Program-made: the position numbers and the translations under genes | Part shown: in pieces, positions 8,181 through 18,180 of the stretch | Layout: each line of letters opens with the position of its first letter | Position numbering within the stretch: position 1 is the first letter of the stretch | The notes under the pieces: generated by a model | The model's input: the letters and a program-made list of their open reading frames with translations, nothing else | What the model was told of the DNA's origin: nothing | Database searches by the model: none | Source of the DNA: JBHOQS01 sp042408875 | GTDB taxonomy: Bacteria > Chloroflexota > UBA11872 > JBHOQS01 | NCBI GenBank assembly: GCA_042408875.1 | Contig: JBHOQS010000015.1 | Span: forward strand, 186,001-250,000 | Direction of reading: 5' to 3' | Length of the DNA: 64,000 nucleotides

Positions 8181-10775
8181 CTACACCGCCGGAGGATGGA
8201 TCTCGGTCGATGGCACTGGCGGAAGCTCGGCTACGGCAGGCTCGACCTGCTCGGCACCGTTGTCCTCGGGCGCGTGCTCGGGAGGGCGCTCCCGCCGGGC
8301 GGGCACCGCCACGGCCGCAGCCGTCTGAGTAGGCTGGACGGGTCGCTCGCGCAGCGCGACCTTCAGGACATCCTCCATGGTCTCTGCCAGGATGAGCTCC
8401 ATGCCGCGCCGCACGCGCGCCGGCACATCGGCCAGGTCCTGCTCGTTCTCCCTGGGCAGGATGACCGTCCTGATGCCGGCGCGATGGGCCGCCATCACCT
8501 TCTCCTTGAGGCCGCCGATGGCGAGCACGCGGCCGCGCAGGGTGATCTCGCCAGTCATGGCCACATCCCCGCGCACCGGCCGCCCGGACAGCGCCGAGAT
8601 GAGCGCCGTGGCCATAGTGATACCGGCCGACGGGCCGTCTTTTGGAATAGCGCCTTCCGGCAGGTGGATGTGTAGATCGACCTTCTCCTGGAACGCCGGG
8701 TCGATGCCCAGCTCTGCCGAGCGTGACCGCGCGTAGCTCAGCGCGGCGCGGGCGCTTTCCTTCATCACCTCGCCCAGGTGGCCGGTGATGGTCAGTCCAC
8801 CGTGGCCCGGCATCGTCACGACCTCGACCGGCAGTAGCTCACCACCGTGCTCGGTCCAGGCCAGCCCCATAGCGACACCGACCGCATCGGGCTGGACGGT
8901 CAGGTCTGGGCGGTAGCGCGGCGGGCCCAGGTACTCTTCGAGCTGGCGGCTGGTGACCCGAAGGGTGCCGGTCCTCCCCTCCAACACGCGCCGGGCGGCT
9001 TTGCGGCAGATCGCGGCCAGGCGGCGCTCCAGCGTGCGCACCCCTGCCTCGCGGGTATACTCCCGGATAATGCGTCGGAGCGTCGCCTCAGGGATGTGCA
9101 CCTGGTCGGGGGCAAGGCCGTGCTCGCGGAGCTGCTTGGGCAACAGATACCGCTGGGCGATGGCGAGCTTCTCGTCCTCAGTGTAGCCGCCGATCTCGAT
9201 GACCTCCATGCGATCGACAAGCGGCCGCGGCATCGAGTAGAGCACGTTGCCAGTGCAGATGAACAGCACCTCGGAGAGGTCGTAGGGGATCTCGATGTAG
9301 TGGTCGGAGAAAGTGCTGTTCTGCTCCGGGTCGAGCACCTCCAGCAGCGCCGCTGCTGGATCGCCGCGGAAGTCGGCCCCCAGCTTATCGACCTCGTCCA
9401 GGAGAATGACTGGGTTGCGCGTGCCAGCCTGGCGCATGGCCTGCAGAATGCGGCCGGGCATTGACCCGACGTAGGTGCGGCGGTGGCCGCGGATCTCCGC
9501 CTCGTCGCGCACCCCGCCCAGGGAGATGCGCACGAACTTGCGGCCCAGCGCCCGAGCGATGGAGCGGCCCAGGCTGGTCTTGCCCACACCCGGCGGCCCG
9601 ACGAAGCACAGGATCGCGCCCTTGCCGCGCGCCTCTGCCCGCTGCTGCCCGTCCTGCATCCCCCGCGCGGCTAGCATCTGGGTGAGCTGGCGCACTGCCA
9701 GGTACTCGATGATGCGCTCCTTGACCTTCTCCAGGCCGTAATGGTCCTCGTCCAGGACCTGCTGCGCAATCTTGATATCCAGCCGATCCTCAGTGCGCTC
9801 GTTCCAGGGCAGGGACAGCACCCAGTCAAGGTAGTTCTGCACCACGACCGCCTCAGCCGAGGAGGGCGGCATGCGCTCCAGGCGGGCAATCTCGCGCTTG
9901 ACCTTCTCCTCGGCGTAGGGCGGCAGCCGTTTGGCCGCTAGGCGCTCTCGCCACTGCTGGATCTCGCTCTGGACGCCGCCTTCGAGCTCTTCCTGGATGG
10001 CCTTGAGCTGCTCTTTCAAGTAATACTCACGCTGGCTCTTATCGATCTGCGCGCGTACCTTTCGCTTGATGTCGCGCTCGACCTCGAGGGCATTGATCTC
10101 GTCGGCAAGGATAGTAACCACGCGTTCCAGCCGGCGGAGCGGATCGAACTCCTCCAAGAGCGCCTGCTTCTCCGATGCCGGTACGCTCAGGTGCGCCGCC
10201 AGCGCGTCGGCCAGCGTGCCGACGTCGCCAATGCTCATGATGGCGCTGACCACATCGGCCGCCGGGGGACGGCGCGCCACCTTGCTGTACTGCTCAAAGA
10301 GCTCCTTCGCCTCCGCCAGCACAGCCCCCGCCGCTGCAGCGATGACCGGACGATCCGGCTGCTCCCGCACCTGCACGCGCAGCGCCGGCTCCGTGCTGGC
10401 ATACTGCTCGATCAGGGCACGCACCCGGCCGGTAATGGCAATCTGCATGTTGCCGTCGGCGAGGCGCGTCACCTGGCCAAGCTCAACGATGCAGCCGGTG
10501 CGGTGGATGTCCTCCGGTCCGGGGTCGTCCACTGCTGCGTCGGTCTGCGCGCTCACAACCATCAGCCGCCCTTGCTGCACCGCCTGTTCGACGGCGCGAA
10601 TAGATTTCCCTCGCCCGACCAGCAGGGTCATCGTCATATGTGGGAAGACGACGACGTTCTTCAGGGGCAGCAAGGCGTATTCATGGCTATCGGCGCGCGC
10701 CGCAGGGCGGGGTGTATCTATAGTCACGGACCGCTCCCCAGACCGATCTGGGTACTGATCAGCAGATTCAGGCAT
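8181..10775 (-). CDS. lon: ATP-dependent protease Lon (LonA)
   Basis: Cytoplasmic AAA+ serine protease that degrades misfolded and regulatory proteins, 864 residues. Order: N-terminal substrate domain starting YALLPLKNVVVFPHM (about residue 28), AAA+ module with Walker A GPPGVGKTSLGRS and Walker B PVILLDEVDKLG, then the protease domain with catalytic Ser in PKDGPSAGITMATAL and Lys in LAIGGLKEKVMAA. The ATG at 10775 lies 5 nt after the clpX stop; the nearest GGAG is 16 nt away inside clpX, so a nearby upstream CTG is an alternative start. Last gene of the tig-clpP-clpX-lon run. The C-terminal tail is Pro/Ala-rich and extra to the fold. Confidence 0.97.
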   Translation of the reverse strand: MPESADQYPDRSGERSVTIDTPRPAARADSHEYALLPLKNVVVFPHMTMTLLVGRGKSIRAVEQAVQQGRLMVVSAQTDAAVDDPGPEDIHRTGCIVELGQVTRLADGNMQIAITGRVRALIEQYASTEPALRVQVREQPDRPVIAAAAGAVLAEAKELFEQYSKVARRPPAADVVSAIMSIGDVGTLADALAAHLSVPASEKQALLEEFDPLRRLERVVTILADEINALEVERDIKRKVRAQIDKSQREYYLKEQLKAIQEELEGGVQSEIQQWRERLAAKRLPPYAEEKVKREIARLERMPPSSAEAVVVQNYLDWVLSLPWNERTEDRLDIKIAQQVLDEDHYGLEKVKERIIEYLAVRQLTQMLAARGMQDGQQRAEARGKGAILCFVGPPGVGKTSLGRSIARALGRKFVRISLGGVRDEAEIRGHRRTYVGSMPGRILQAMRQAGTRNPVILLDEVDKLGADFRGDPAAALLEVLDPEQNSTFSDHYIEIPYDLSEVLFICTGNVLYSMPRPLVDRMEVIEIGGYTEDEKLAIAQRYLLPKQLREHGLAPDQVHIPEATLRRIIREYTREAGVRTLERRLAAICRKAARRVLEGRTGTLRVTSRQLEEYLGPPRYRPDLTVQPDAVGVAMGLAWTEHGGELLPVEVVTMPGHGGLTITGHLGEVMKESARAALSYARSRSAELGIDPAFQEKVDLHIHLPEGAIPKDGPSAGITMATALISALSGRPVRGDVAMTGEITLRGRVLAIGGLKEKVMAAHRAGIRTVILPRENEQDLADVPARVRRGMELILAETMEDVLKVALRERPVQPTQTAAAVAVPARRERPPEHAPEDNGAEQVEPAVAELPPVPSTEIHPPAV

Positions 10776-10780
10776 GCGCT

Positions 10781-12055
<1,275 letters not shown>

Positions 12056-12193
12056 GTGCTAGTGCTCCTGGCTGGTGTGCTACTTCGCCTCGCTGCCGCA
12101 CCTGACCCGTAAGTGAGGTACGGCTTTGGTATATCATCGGGTGCGCTGCCGGCGCCTGCACCGACAGGATCGTCTGGCCGCTGCGCGAGGCAG

Positions 12194-12248
12194 GGCGCCG
12201 GGCGCTCTGCCGGCCTGCTGCTCCCCCGACCCGGGCGCTCCCGGCGCC
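12194..12248. terminator. GC-rich stem-loop between clpP and clpX
   Basis: A perfect 9-bp inverted repeat GGCGCCGGG (12194-12202) and CCCGGCGCC (12240-12248) lies just beyond the clpP stop and upstream of clpX. No T-run follows on the clpP transcript, so it is not a canonical intrinsic terminator; it may reduce read-through or stabilise the clpP 3' end. Confidence 0.4.
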
Positions 12249-12286
12249 GGCGTCCGCCTCGCGCGGGCGCTGACTCTCGGGCTAGA

Positions 12287-12943
12287 CTAGCCGGTCGTCG
12301 CTACTGCGGTATCGGACCGCACCAGGATCTCGTCGATGATCCCGTACTCCTTCGCCTGCTCCGCCGTCATATAGAAGTCGCGGTCAGTGTCGCGCACGAT
12401 CCGTTCGAGCGGCTGGCCGGTGTGCTTGGCCAGGATATCGTGCAGCGCGCTGCGCAGGCGCAGGATCTCCCGAGCATGGATCTCAATATCCGACGCCTGG
12501 CCACCGGCTCCCTGAGGCGTCCAGGGCTGGTGGATGTGGATCGTCGCATGGGGCAGCGCATACCGCTTGCCCTTGGCGCCGCCGGCAAGCAGCACCGTGC
12601 CGAAGCTTGCCGCCTTGCCCACACAGACGGTCGCAACATCTGGCTTCACCATCTGCATAGCATCGTAGATGGCCATGCCATCGTAGATGCTTCCGCCGGG
12701 GCAGTTAATGTACAGCCAGATATCGCGCTCCGGGTCCTCGCTCTGCAGCAGCAGGAGCTGCGCGACGACCAGGTTGGCGACGGTATCGTCGATCGGCGTG
12801 CCGATGAAGATGATCCGATCGCGTAGCAGCCGCGAGTAGATATCCATCCACCGCTCGCCACGACCGGTCATCTCTATAACGGACGGGATCACGATATTGT
12901 ACGGAGGGCGCGCTAGCGGGCCGCCCAGATCGAAGCGAGACAT
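12287..12943 (-). CDS. clpP: ATP-dependent Clp protease proteolytic subunit ClpP
   Basis: Serine peptidase that forms the tetradecameric Clp chamber, 218 residues. The catalytic Ser is in GKAASFGTVLLAG (Ser113) and the His in ATIHIHQPW (His138); the Asp lies in DTDRDFYMTAEQA. The ATG at 12943 was chosen because GAGGAGG lies 11 nt upstream; a longer in-frame extension has no such site. It partners with the adjacent ClpX and follows tig after 149 bp. Reading INCPGGSIYDGMAIYDAM also matches the family signature. Confidence 0.96.
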   Translation of the reverse strand: MSRFDLGGPLARPPYNIVIPSVIEMTGRGERWMDIYSRLLRDRIIFIGTPIDDTVANLVVAQLLLLQSEDPERDIWLYINCPGGSIYDGMAIYDAMQMVKPDVATVCVGKAASFGTVLLAGGAKGKRYALPHATIHIHQPWTPQGAGGQASDIEIHAREILRLRSALHDILAKHTGQPLERIVRDTDRDFYMTAEQAKEYGIIDEILVRSDTAVATTG

Positions 12944-13092
12944 AGGTCGCGGAACCTCCTCGTTACGACACAACACCATGCCGCCGGCGTATCTACATAC
13001 GGCACCGCGCGACGGCACGGATCAGGGACGCATACAAAACATAACGCAGTGCCCGCCACAAGTATAGCGCGCCGGCACTATCGGTTGCGCCC

Positions 13093-14511
13093 CTATCCCA
13101 TAGACTGCCTGCCCTCGTCAGCGCTTTGTGTGGCAGCCGTGCCGCCTGCGCTCGGCTCTTCCGCGCCTTCGCCCGCGAGCAGGGTCGGTGGCATCCCCTG
13201 CGCCGCGTTCTCCGCGGCCAGCGTCGCCAGGAACTGCACTGTCTTGCGCACTCGCAGGTTCTCTTTGATCCGCTCGCGCGCCTCAGCGCGGCTGAGCGCG
13301 TTGCGCACGCGGGCCTGTTCCGCCGGATCAAACCGACTTGACGCGGCCTCCTCGATCTCCGTATCGACCTCTTCCTCAGTCACCTGGATCTGCTCGGCCT
13401 CAGCGATCTTCTCCAGGACCAGGGAGCGGCGCAGCATCTGCTCGGCTTCAGCGACGAGCTCGCGCCGCCACTCTGCCTCGCTGCGCCCGATAGCTGCCAG
13501 ATAGCGCGCCAGCGGGATACCCTGCTCCTCCAGTCGCTGTATCCGGTCGCGCGCCAGCGCCTCGGCCTGCCGCTCGATCATGGTGCGCGGGATCTCCACC
13601 ACGCTGCGCTCCACTGCCAGGGCAACCGCGCGCTCCTCGAGGTTGTAGCGCGCAGCTAGCTCGGCCTCGCGCTCCAGCCGGCGGCGCAACTCTTGCCGCA
13701 GCTCCTCGACAGTGCTGACTCCGATCCCTAGCGAGCGGACGAACTCGTCGGTGAGCTCCGGAACGTGCTGCTCCTCAATCCCCTTCAGCCGCACGGTGAA
13801 GCGGTACATCTGCGGCGGCTCAGGAGCCGTGTCCTCCCCCGGTGCCTCGCCGGTACGCAGCGCCAGATCGAAGTTGCGCTCCTCCCCGATCAGCATACCC
13901 TCGACCTGCTGATCGAAGCCGGCAGGGAAGCTGTTGCGCCCGATCTCAATCTGGAGGTTGTCGCGCGAGTCAACGACTTGCCCCTCTCGCTCGACCCGCA
14001 CGTCGGCCGTGATCACGTCACCGTGGCGCACCGGCCGCCCGTGCACCGCGGTACGGGTGATCGACTGTTCGCGCACGCGCTGAAGCGCCGTTTGGACCTG
14101 CTCGTCAGTGATCTCGGCTGGGGTCCTCGGCACCGAGATCGAGCGGTAGTCGCCCAGCTCGATGCGTGGCTGGAGCGGCACGGTCAGGCGGAGGACCAGC
14201 GGCTTGCCGCGCTCGAGCTGTTCGATGTCGTACTCCGGGACGTCTGCCGCCTCGACACCAGCTTCCTGGATTGCCGCGGGGATCACCTCGGGGAGGAGGT
14301 CGCGTAACGCCTCCGAGTAGAGCCGCTGTGAGCCGACGACGCGCTCCACAATGTGCATCGGCGCCTTGCCACGGCGAAACCCGGGCACCACTACCTGCTG
14401 CGCCAGGCGCCGGTACGCCGCCTGCAGCGACTTCTCCACCCGCGCGGCCTCAACCTCAACGTTCAGGATCGCTTCCTGGTTCTCGACGCTCTTTGTTTCA
14501 ACTTTGACCAT
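13093..14511 (-). CDS. tig: Trigger factor, ribosome-associated chaperone/prolyl isomerase
   Basis: Chaperone that binds the ribosome exit tunnel and nascent chains, 472 residues. The ribosome-binding signature GFRRGKAPMHIVE is near residues 45-57. A central FKBP-like prolyl isomerase domain (about 150-245, HGRPVRHGDVITADV) and a long helical C-terminal chaperone domain follow. The ATG at 14511 has AAGGA about 10 nt upstream. A TACAAT -10 box lies at 14545-14550 on the same strand. First gene of the quality-control run; the last 30 residues are acidic and Ala/Gly-rich. Confidence 0.95.
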   Translation of the reverse strand: MVKVETKSVENQEAILNVEVEAARVEKSLQAAYRRLAQQVVVPGFRRGKAPMHIVERVVGSQRLYSEALRDLLPEVIPAAIQEAGVEAADVPEYDIEQLERGKPLVLRLTVPLQPRIELGDYRSISVPRTPAEITDEQVQTALQRVREQSITRTAVHGRPVRHGDVITADVRVEREGQVVDSRDNLQIEIGRNSFPAGFDQQVEGMLIGEERNFDLALRTGEAPGEDTAPEPPQMYRFTVRLKGIEEQHVPELTDEFVRSLGIGVSTVEELRQELRRRLEREAELAARYNLEERAVALAVERSVVEIPRTMIERQAEALARDRIQRLEEQGIPLARYLAAIGRSEAEWRRELVAEAEQMLRRSLVLEKIAEAEQIQVTEEEVDTEIEEAASSRFDPAEQARVRNALSRAEARERIKENLRVRKTVQFLATLAAENAAQGMPPTLLAGEGAEEPSAGGTAATQSADEGRQSMG

Positions 14512-14544
14512 GTCGAACAGTTCCTTACGCCTCTGGCGCAAAAC

Positions 14545-14569
14545 ATTGTAGCATATGGTCCGGGGACCA
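14545..14569 (-). promoter_or_regulatory. Probable tig promoter -10 box with adjacent palindrome
   Basis: On the - strand a TACAAT box (14550 to 14545) lies about 34 bp before the tig ATG. Directly upstream is TGGTCC-CC-GGACCA (14556-14569), a perfect 6+6 palindrome in the spacer region, positioned like a repressor operator. No good -35 is visible. The promoter call is inferred from position and sequence only. Confidence 0.4.
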
Positions 14570-14621
14570 GAAAGAATAGCCGCCCGGAGGTACCGTGTAG
14601 CGCGGCAGAGCGCGCCGAACG

Positions 14622-14693
14622 GTCCTGCCCGGCCGCCGATTATACGTTCTACCGGTTATACGTTCTACCGACGAGAGCGGCCACTGGCAGGAC
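14622..14693. other. Long imperfect hairpin enclosing a 15-bp direct repeat
   Basis: In the tig/acetyltransferase divergent region, GTCCTGCC (14622-14629) pairs with GGCAGGAC (14686-14693), and GCCGC (14632-14636) with GCGGC (14677-14681). The enclosed loop holds TTATACGTTCTACCG twice (14640-14654 and 14656-14670). The rest of 14700-14808 is AT-rich (around 14740-14765) and probably holds the acetyltransferase promoter. Confidence 0.45.
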
Positions 14694-14808
14694 ACCCGCC
14701 ACACCGTGGGCTCGTCCCCCTAGTCCCATAACAGATCCATAATTTAAATTTATATTCATACAAACCCAAGAAAACCATGAAGCCCAAGAGAAGGGAGACG
14801 CTACGCTC

Positions 14809-16065
14809 ATGGAGCCTGCACCGCGCGCCCTACAACCTCATGAGTGGGACTCGCTCAACCGGCTGGTCAGCACCGTCTTTCGCCCCACCATGTTCGAGCA
14901 CTACCCCCAGCTCTTCAACGAAGCCAACCGCGAGAACCTCCGCGTGGTCGTGCTCGACGGCGAGGTGGTCTCGCACGTGGGCATGACCCAGCGCTGGGCC
15001 TCGCTTGCCGGCTGCACAGTTAAAGTTGCCTGCATCGGCGCCGTCGCCACGTACGAAGCGTACCGCGGCCGCGGCTATGCCACTGCCGCATTCGCCGACG
15101 CCCAGCGTAAAGCCCGCGCTGACGGCGTCGATATCATGCTTATCTCCGGCGCACGCGGCCTTTACCTGCGGGCAGGCTGCCGCCGGGTCGGGCGTGACCT
15201 GGAGTATATCGCTACCGCGGAGCACCGCCAGGCCCTCATTGCCCTTGTCCCTACCGCGCATCCCCTGCTGCTCCGTCCAGCCGGCCCCGAGCACATTCCG
15301 GTGCTCCGCACCCTGCACGCAGCCGAGCCAGTGCGCTTCATCCGCCCGCTGGAAGATTGGGAGATGGCCTTGCAGTGCCGCATCGTGATGAACCGCCCTG
15401 CCGACTTCTACCTGGTCGAACAGGGCGCCTCAGAGGCAGGCACACAGCCCGTCGCAGTAGCGTACTTAATTGTACAGCGACCGGGGCCAGAACGCGCACC
15501 GGCCGGGCAGCCGCCGGGGCCACTGACCGCCCGTGTGGCCGAATTCGCTGGAGACCGACGTGCTGTTGCCGCGGCCCTGCCGCTAGTACAGCTTTTGCAT
15601 CGTCTCCCACGCGCCCTGCCAGTCACCGTTGCCGCGGCCCTGCCGCTGGTACAGCAGCACGACCCGGTCCTGCAGGTCCGTCTACACGTGATGGGCAGCG
15701 ATACCGTCCTGCAGGCGCACCTCAACGCGGCCGGTCTGACAGGCGTGCCCGCTCCTGCGTCCGGCACCCTGCTCGTGATCAATTTTCCGCAGCTCATGGA
15801 GCGCGTGCGGCCGTACCTGGCCGAGCGGTTGGGCCAGGCAGTGGCGCAGGAGCTGGAGTTCTCCGAAGCGCCTGATGGACGCTATGTCATCCGTCGTGGC
15901 AGCGACGCGGTAATCCTGCCGAATGCAGGGCACCTGGGGAACTTCCTGTTCGGCACAGTCGATCCTGATGCCGACTGCGTCCCGGAAGGTGATGCGGCGC
16001 TGCTCTCCCTGCTCCAGCAGGCACTGCCGCTGCCGGCGCTCTGGTACGGCGTCAACTATGTGTGA
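14809..16065 (+). CDS. GNAT-family N-acetyltransferase (Eis-like layout)
   Basis: Acetyl-CoA-dependent acetyltransferase of 418 residues. The N-terminal GNAT fold spans about residues 1-150, with the acetyl-CoA loop in YEAYRGRGYATAAFADAQ. A second, longer C-terminal region with an SCP2-like end (PDGRYVIRRGSDAVILP) resembles Eis-type proteins, which modify amines or aminoglycosides; the substrate here is unknown. The ATG at 14809 follows AAGGGAG. Oddity: residues 253-273 and 274-294 begin with the same octapeptide VAAALPLV, from a 63-bp tandem duplication of which the first about 20 bp are nearly identical. Stands alone, divergent from tig. Confidence 0.8.
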   Translation: MEPAPRALQPHEWDSLNRLVSTVFRPTMFEHYPQLFNEANRENLRVVVLDGEVVSHVGMTQRWASLAGCTVKVACIGAVATYEAYRGRGYATAAFADAQRKARADGVDIMLISGARGLYLRAGCRRVGRDLEYIATAEHRQALIALVPTAHPLLLRPAGPEHIPVLRTLHAAEPVRFIRPLEDWEMALQCRIVMNRPADFYLVEQGASEAGTQPVAVAYLIVQRPGPERAPAGQPPGPLTARVAEFAGDRRAVAAALPLVQLLHRLPRALPVTVAAALPLVQQHDPVLQVRLHVMGSDTVLQAHLNAAGLTGVPAPASGTLLVINFPQLMERVRPYLAERLGQAVAQELEFSEAPDGRYVIRRGSDAVILPNAGHLGNFLFGTVDPDADCVPEGDAALLSLLQQALPLPALWYGVNYV

Positions 16066-16074
16066 GGCAGCTGG

Positions 16075-16299
16075 CTAGCTCGTTCCGTGGTACAGCAGCA
16101 GTGCCACTACACCCAGCACTACCGCGGCCAGGAAGGCCGGCACGCCACACAGCACATCACCGAGCCGCTTCACGGCGACGTTCCCGCCGGCCGCGCTCGC
16201 TGGTAGCAGCACCATGTTTAACCCAAACAGCAGGCAAGCAGCCGCTACGCCCGCGACGATGTCTCCTTTGCGCATGCGCTGTGGTTTCTTACGCTGCAC
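16075..16299 (-). CDS. Small two-helix membrane protein of unknown function
   Basis: A 74-residue protein with a positively charged N-terminus (about residues 2-11) and two hydrophobic segments, IVAGVAAACLLFGLNMVLL (about 14-32) and PAFLAAVVLGVVALLLY (about 54-70). The start is GTG at 16299, with GGAG 6 nt upstream, which supports it as a real gene. It converges on the acetyltransferase, whose stop is 9 bp away. No recognisable family; likely an inner-membrane protein. Confidence 0.6.
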   Translation of the reverse strand: MQRKKPQRMRKGDIVAGVAAACLLFGLNMVLLPASAAGGNVAVKRLGDVLCGVPAFLAAVVLGVVALLLYHGTS

Positions 16300-16388
16300 G
16301 CCCTTCTCCGGCCCCGTCGGTCGCGAGCTGGGATATCTTATTCCAGTCTAGGACCGGCCATCCACCGATGCAAGCGCTTGCTATGCCG

Positions 16389-17975
16389 CTACGCCGCGGC
16401 CATCACCGGCATGTCTTCCACGGCACGGCAGCCTGCCCCGTTACAGCGTTGCAGGGCGTGCAGGCGCTCGGCCAGGCTGGAGAGCAGCGCGGGAGGTGCC
16501 GCGCTTGCCAGGTTCGAGAGTTCGTATGGATCAACGCGCAGGTCGTAGAGCTCGCGCTCGCCGCTCGCATACTCTATATACACGTACTGCGGCGTGCGGA
16601 TCGCTGCGAACGTGGGCGCGCCCCCACCCCGCGCCGGCCTGCGGCGTGGCTGAGCGCGCCGCTCCCGCGGCGGCTCACGCCGGCGTTGCTCCTGCGCTTG
16701 ACGCCTGGGTACGCGGTCGGCAAAATGCTCGATCAGCACAGCCTGCCGCCACTGCGCCGGGGCCGGCGGTTCCGGGCTCAAGAGTGGCACGAGCGAGCGA
16801 CCATCCACGAACTCCGGTGCAGCCAGGCCGGCGAGCTCCGCGAACGTCGGCGCCAGATCGGTGTTCGCCGCCAGGTGCTCAATCACCCGCCCAGCCGGCA
16901 CACCGGGCCCGCGCACGATCAGCGGCACGCGGATGTCTTCCTCGTACGCCGTGTTCTTGCCCTGCGGGAGGCGGTGCTGCCCCAGATGGAAGCCGTTGTC
17001 TGAGGTGAAGAACAGGTACGTGCGGCCAAGCTGCCCGGTGGCCTCCAGCGCTCCGACCAGCCGCTCGATGAGCTCATCCACGGCCTGGAGCGACTGGAGG
17101 CGCCGTCGATACAGCGCGTCGATCTGCTCCATCTGCCTGGGCCCGAGCGGCGGGCGATTGCGCAGCCATGCCGGTTTATCGTTGATGTCATCTTCGTTAA
17201 ACGAAGGCGGCCGCGGCGCTGCTACACCCGGGAAGGTGTCCTGGTGGCGCGGGGCAGGCGTAGCCGGTGCGTGCGGCGCGTAGGTCGCCAGGTACATGAA
17301 AAACGGCCAGCCTCTGTCGGCCGCGCGCCAGATAATATCATTCGCCTTGCGCGCCAGGACATCGGTCAGATAGTCGTCCTCCCGTTGCCCGTAGCTGACG
17401 ATCGTGCCGTTTTCGTTCATACGGTAGGAAACGTTCGCATACGGAGTTCCGCCCACTGGGCTGTACCACTCGTCCCAGCCGGGTGGCACGTACGTCGGGT
17501 CAACGCCCTGCGGGTAGCCATTGAGATACTTCCCCAGGAGCACCGTGTGATACCCAGCGTCATGTAGCCAGGTGGCCACGGTGGAGAGCTCGTGGCCAAG
17601 CGCGCGGAACCGCTGGAAGCCCCCATTGGGCGGGCGATTGGTGAGCACCTGGTGATTGTGCGCGTACTGGCCGCGCAGGATGGTCGCGCGCGAGGGACAG
17701 CATAGCGCCAGGCTTACGAAGAAGTTGGTGAATGACGTGCCCTGGTCGGCCAGCAGCGCCTTCGCGCGCGGCATCGCCTCGAGGGATGCCGCATCGAGGT
17801 CATCGGCCACGATCACGATGATGTTTGGCCGCTCCAGCACCGCGCCGGGGCCCTGGGCCCTCGCATGATGCTCGGCCCCCCACAACGATCGCGGCGGCCC
17901 AAAGCCGGCAACGACGAGCACGAAAACGGAGAACAGGATCAGCACCCTGCGGACGTGCAGCCCCACCCCGACCAT
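16389..17975 (-). CDS. Type I sulfatase, exported
   Basis: Sulfate-ester hydrolase of the alkaline-phosphatase superfamily, 528 residues. It has an N-terminal hydrophobic export segment (about residues 9-24). The metal-binding start is NIIVIVADDLDAAS (51-64). The sulfatase signature CCPSR at 92-96 makes Cys92 the residue converted to formylglycine, so a maturation enzyme is needed elsewhere in the genome. FTSDNGFHLGQH supplies further metal ligands. An insertion of about 35 residues very rich in Arg (RRQAQEQRRREPPRERRAQ) near the C-terminus is unusual. The ATG at 17975 has GGAGGG 10-11 nt upstream. The substrate is unknown. Confidence 0.88.
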   Translation of the reverse strand: MVGVGLHVRRVLILFSVFVLVVAGFGPPRSLWGAEHHARAQGPGAVLERPNIIVIVADDLDAASLEAMPRAKALLADQGTSFTNFFVSLALCCPSRATILRGQYAHNHQVLTNRPPNGGFQRFRALGHELSTVATWLHDAGYHTVLLGKYLNGYPQGVDPTYVPPGWDEWYSPVGGTPYANVSYRMNENGTIVSYGQREDDYLTDVLARKANDIIWRAADRGWPFFMYLATYAPHAPATPAPRHQDTFPGVAAPRPPSFNEDDINDKPAWLRNRPPLGPRQMEQIDALYRRRLQSLQAVDELIERLVGALEATGQLGRTYLFFTSDNGFHLGQHRLPQGKNTAYEEDIRVPLIVRGPGVPAGRVIEHLAANTDLAPTFAELAGLAAPEFVDGRSLVPLLSPEPPAPAQWRQAVLIEHFADRVPRRQAQEQRRREPPRERRAQPRRRPARGGGAPTFAAIRTPQYVYIEYASGERELYDLRVDPYELSNLASAAPPALLSSLAERLHALQRCNGAGCRAVEDMPVMAAA

Positions 17976-18180
17976 CCTGGACGATCCCTCCGCGATCAAG
18001 CAAAGGTGACCATCAGCCACGCCCACGGTGATGCTCCATATTCAGAATTCAGGTATCCAGGTCCAGCCAGATCCAGTATAGCGAGCACGTGGCCCGCCGG
18101 GGTTGAATTCAGGTGAAAAACAGCACCAGGGGACAGGATGTGCGGCGCGCGTGAGGGTGACAAGCGAGCCCGTACTGCCC

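Noticed and set aside
12194..12248. clpP-clpX stem-loop as a riboswitch or heat-shock element
   Set aside because: It is a plain GC inverted repeat with no known motif and no T-run.
17976..18030. GGCTGATGGTCACC on the - strand, resembling the riboswitch 3' segment
   Set aside because: No GATG-loop P1 stem, no matching pseudoknot strand and no terminator accompany it.
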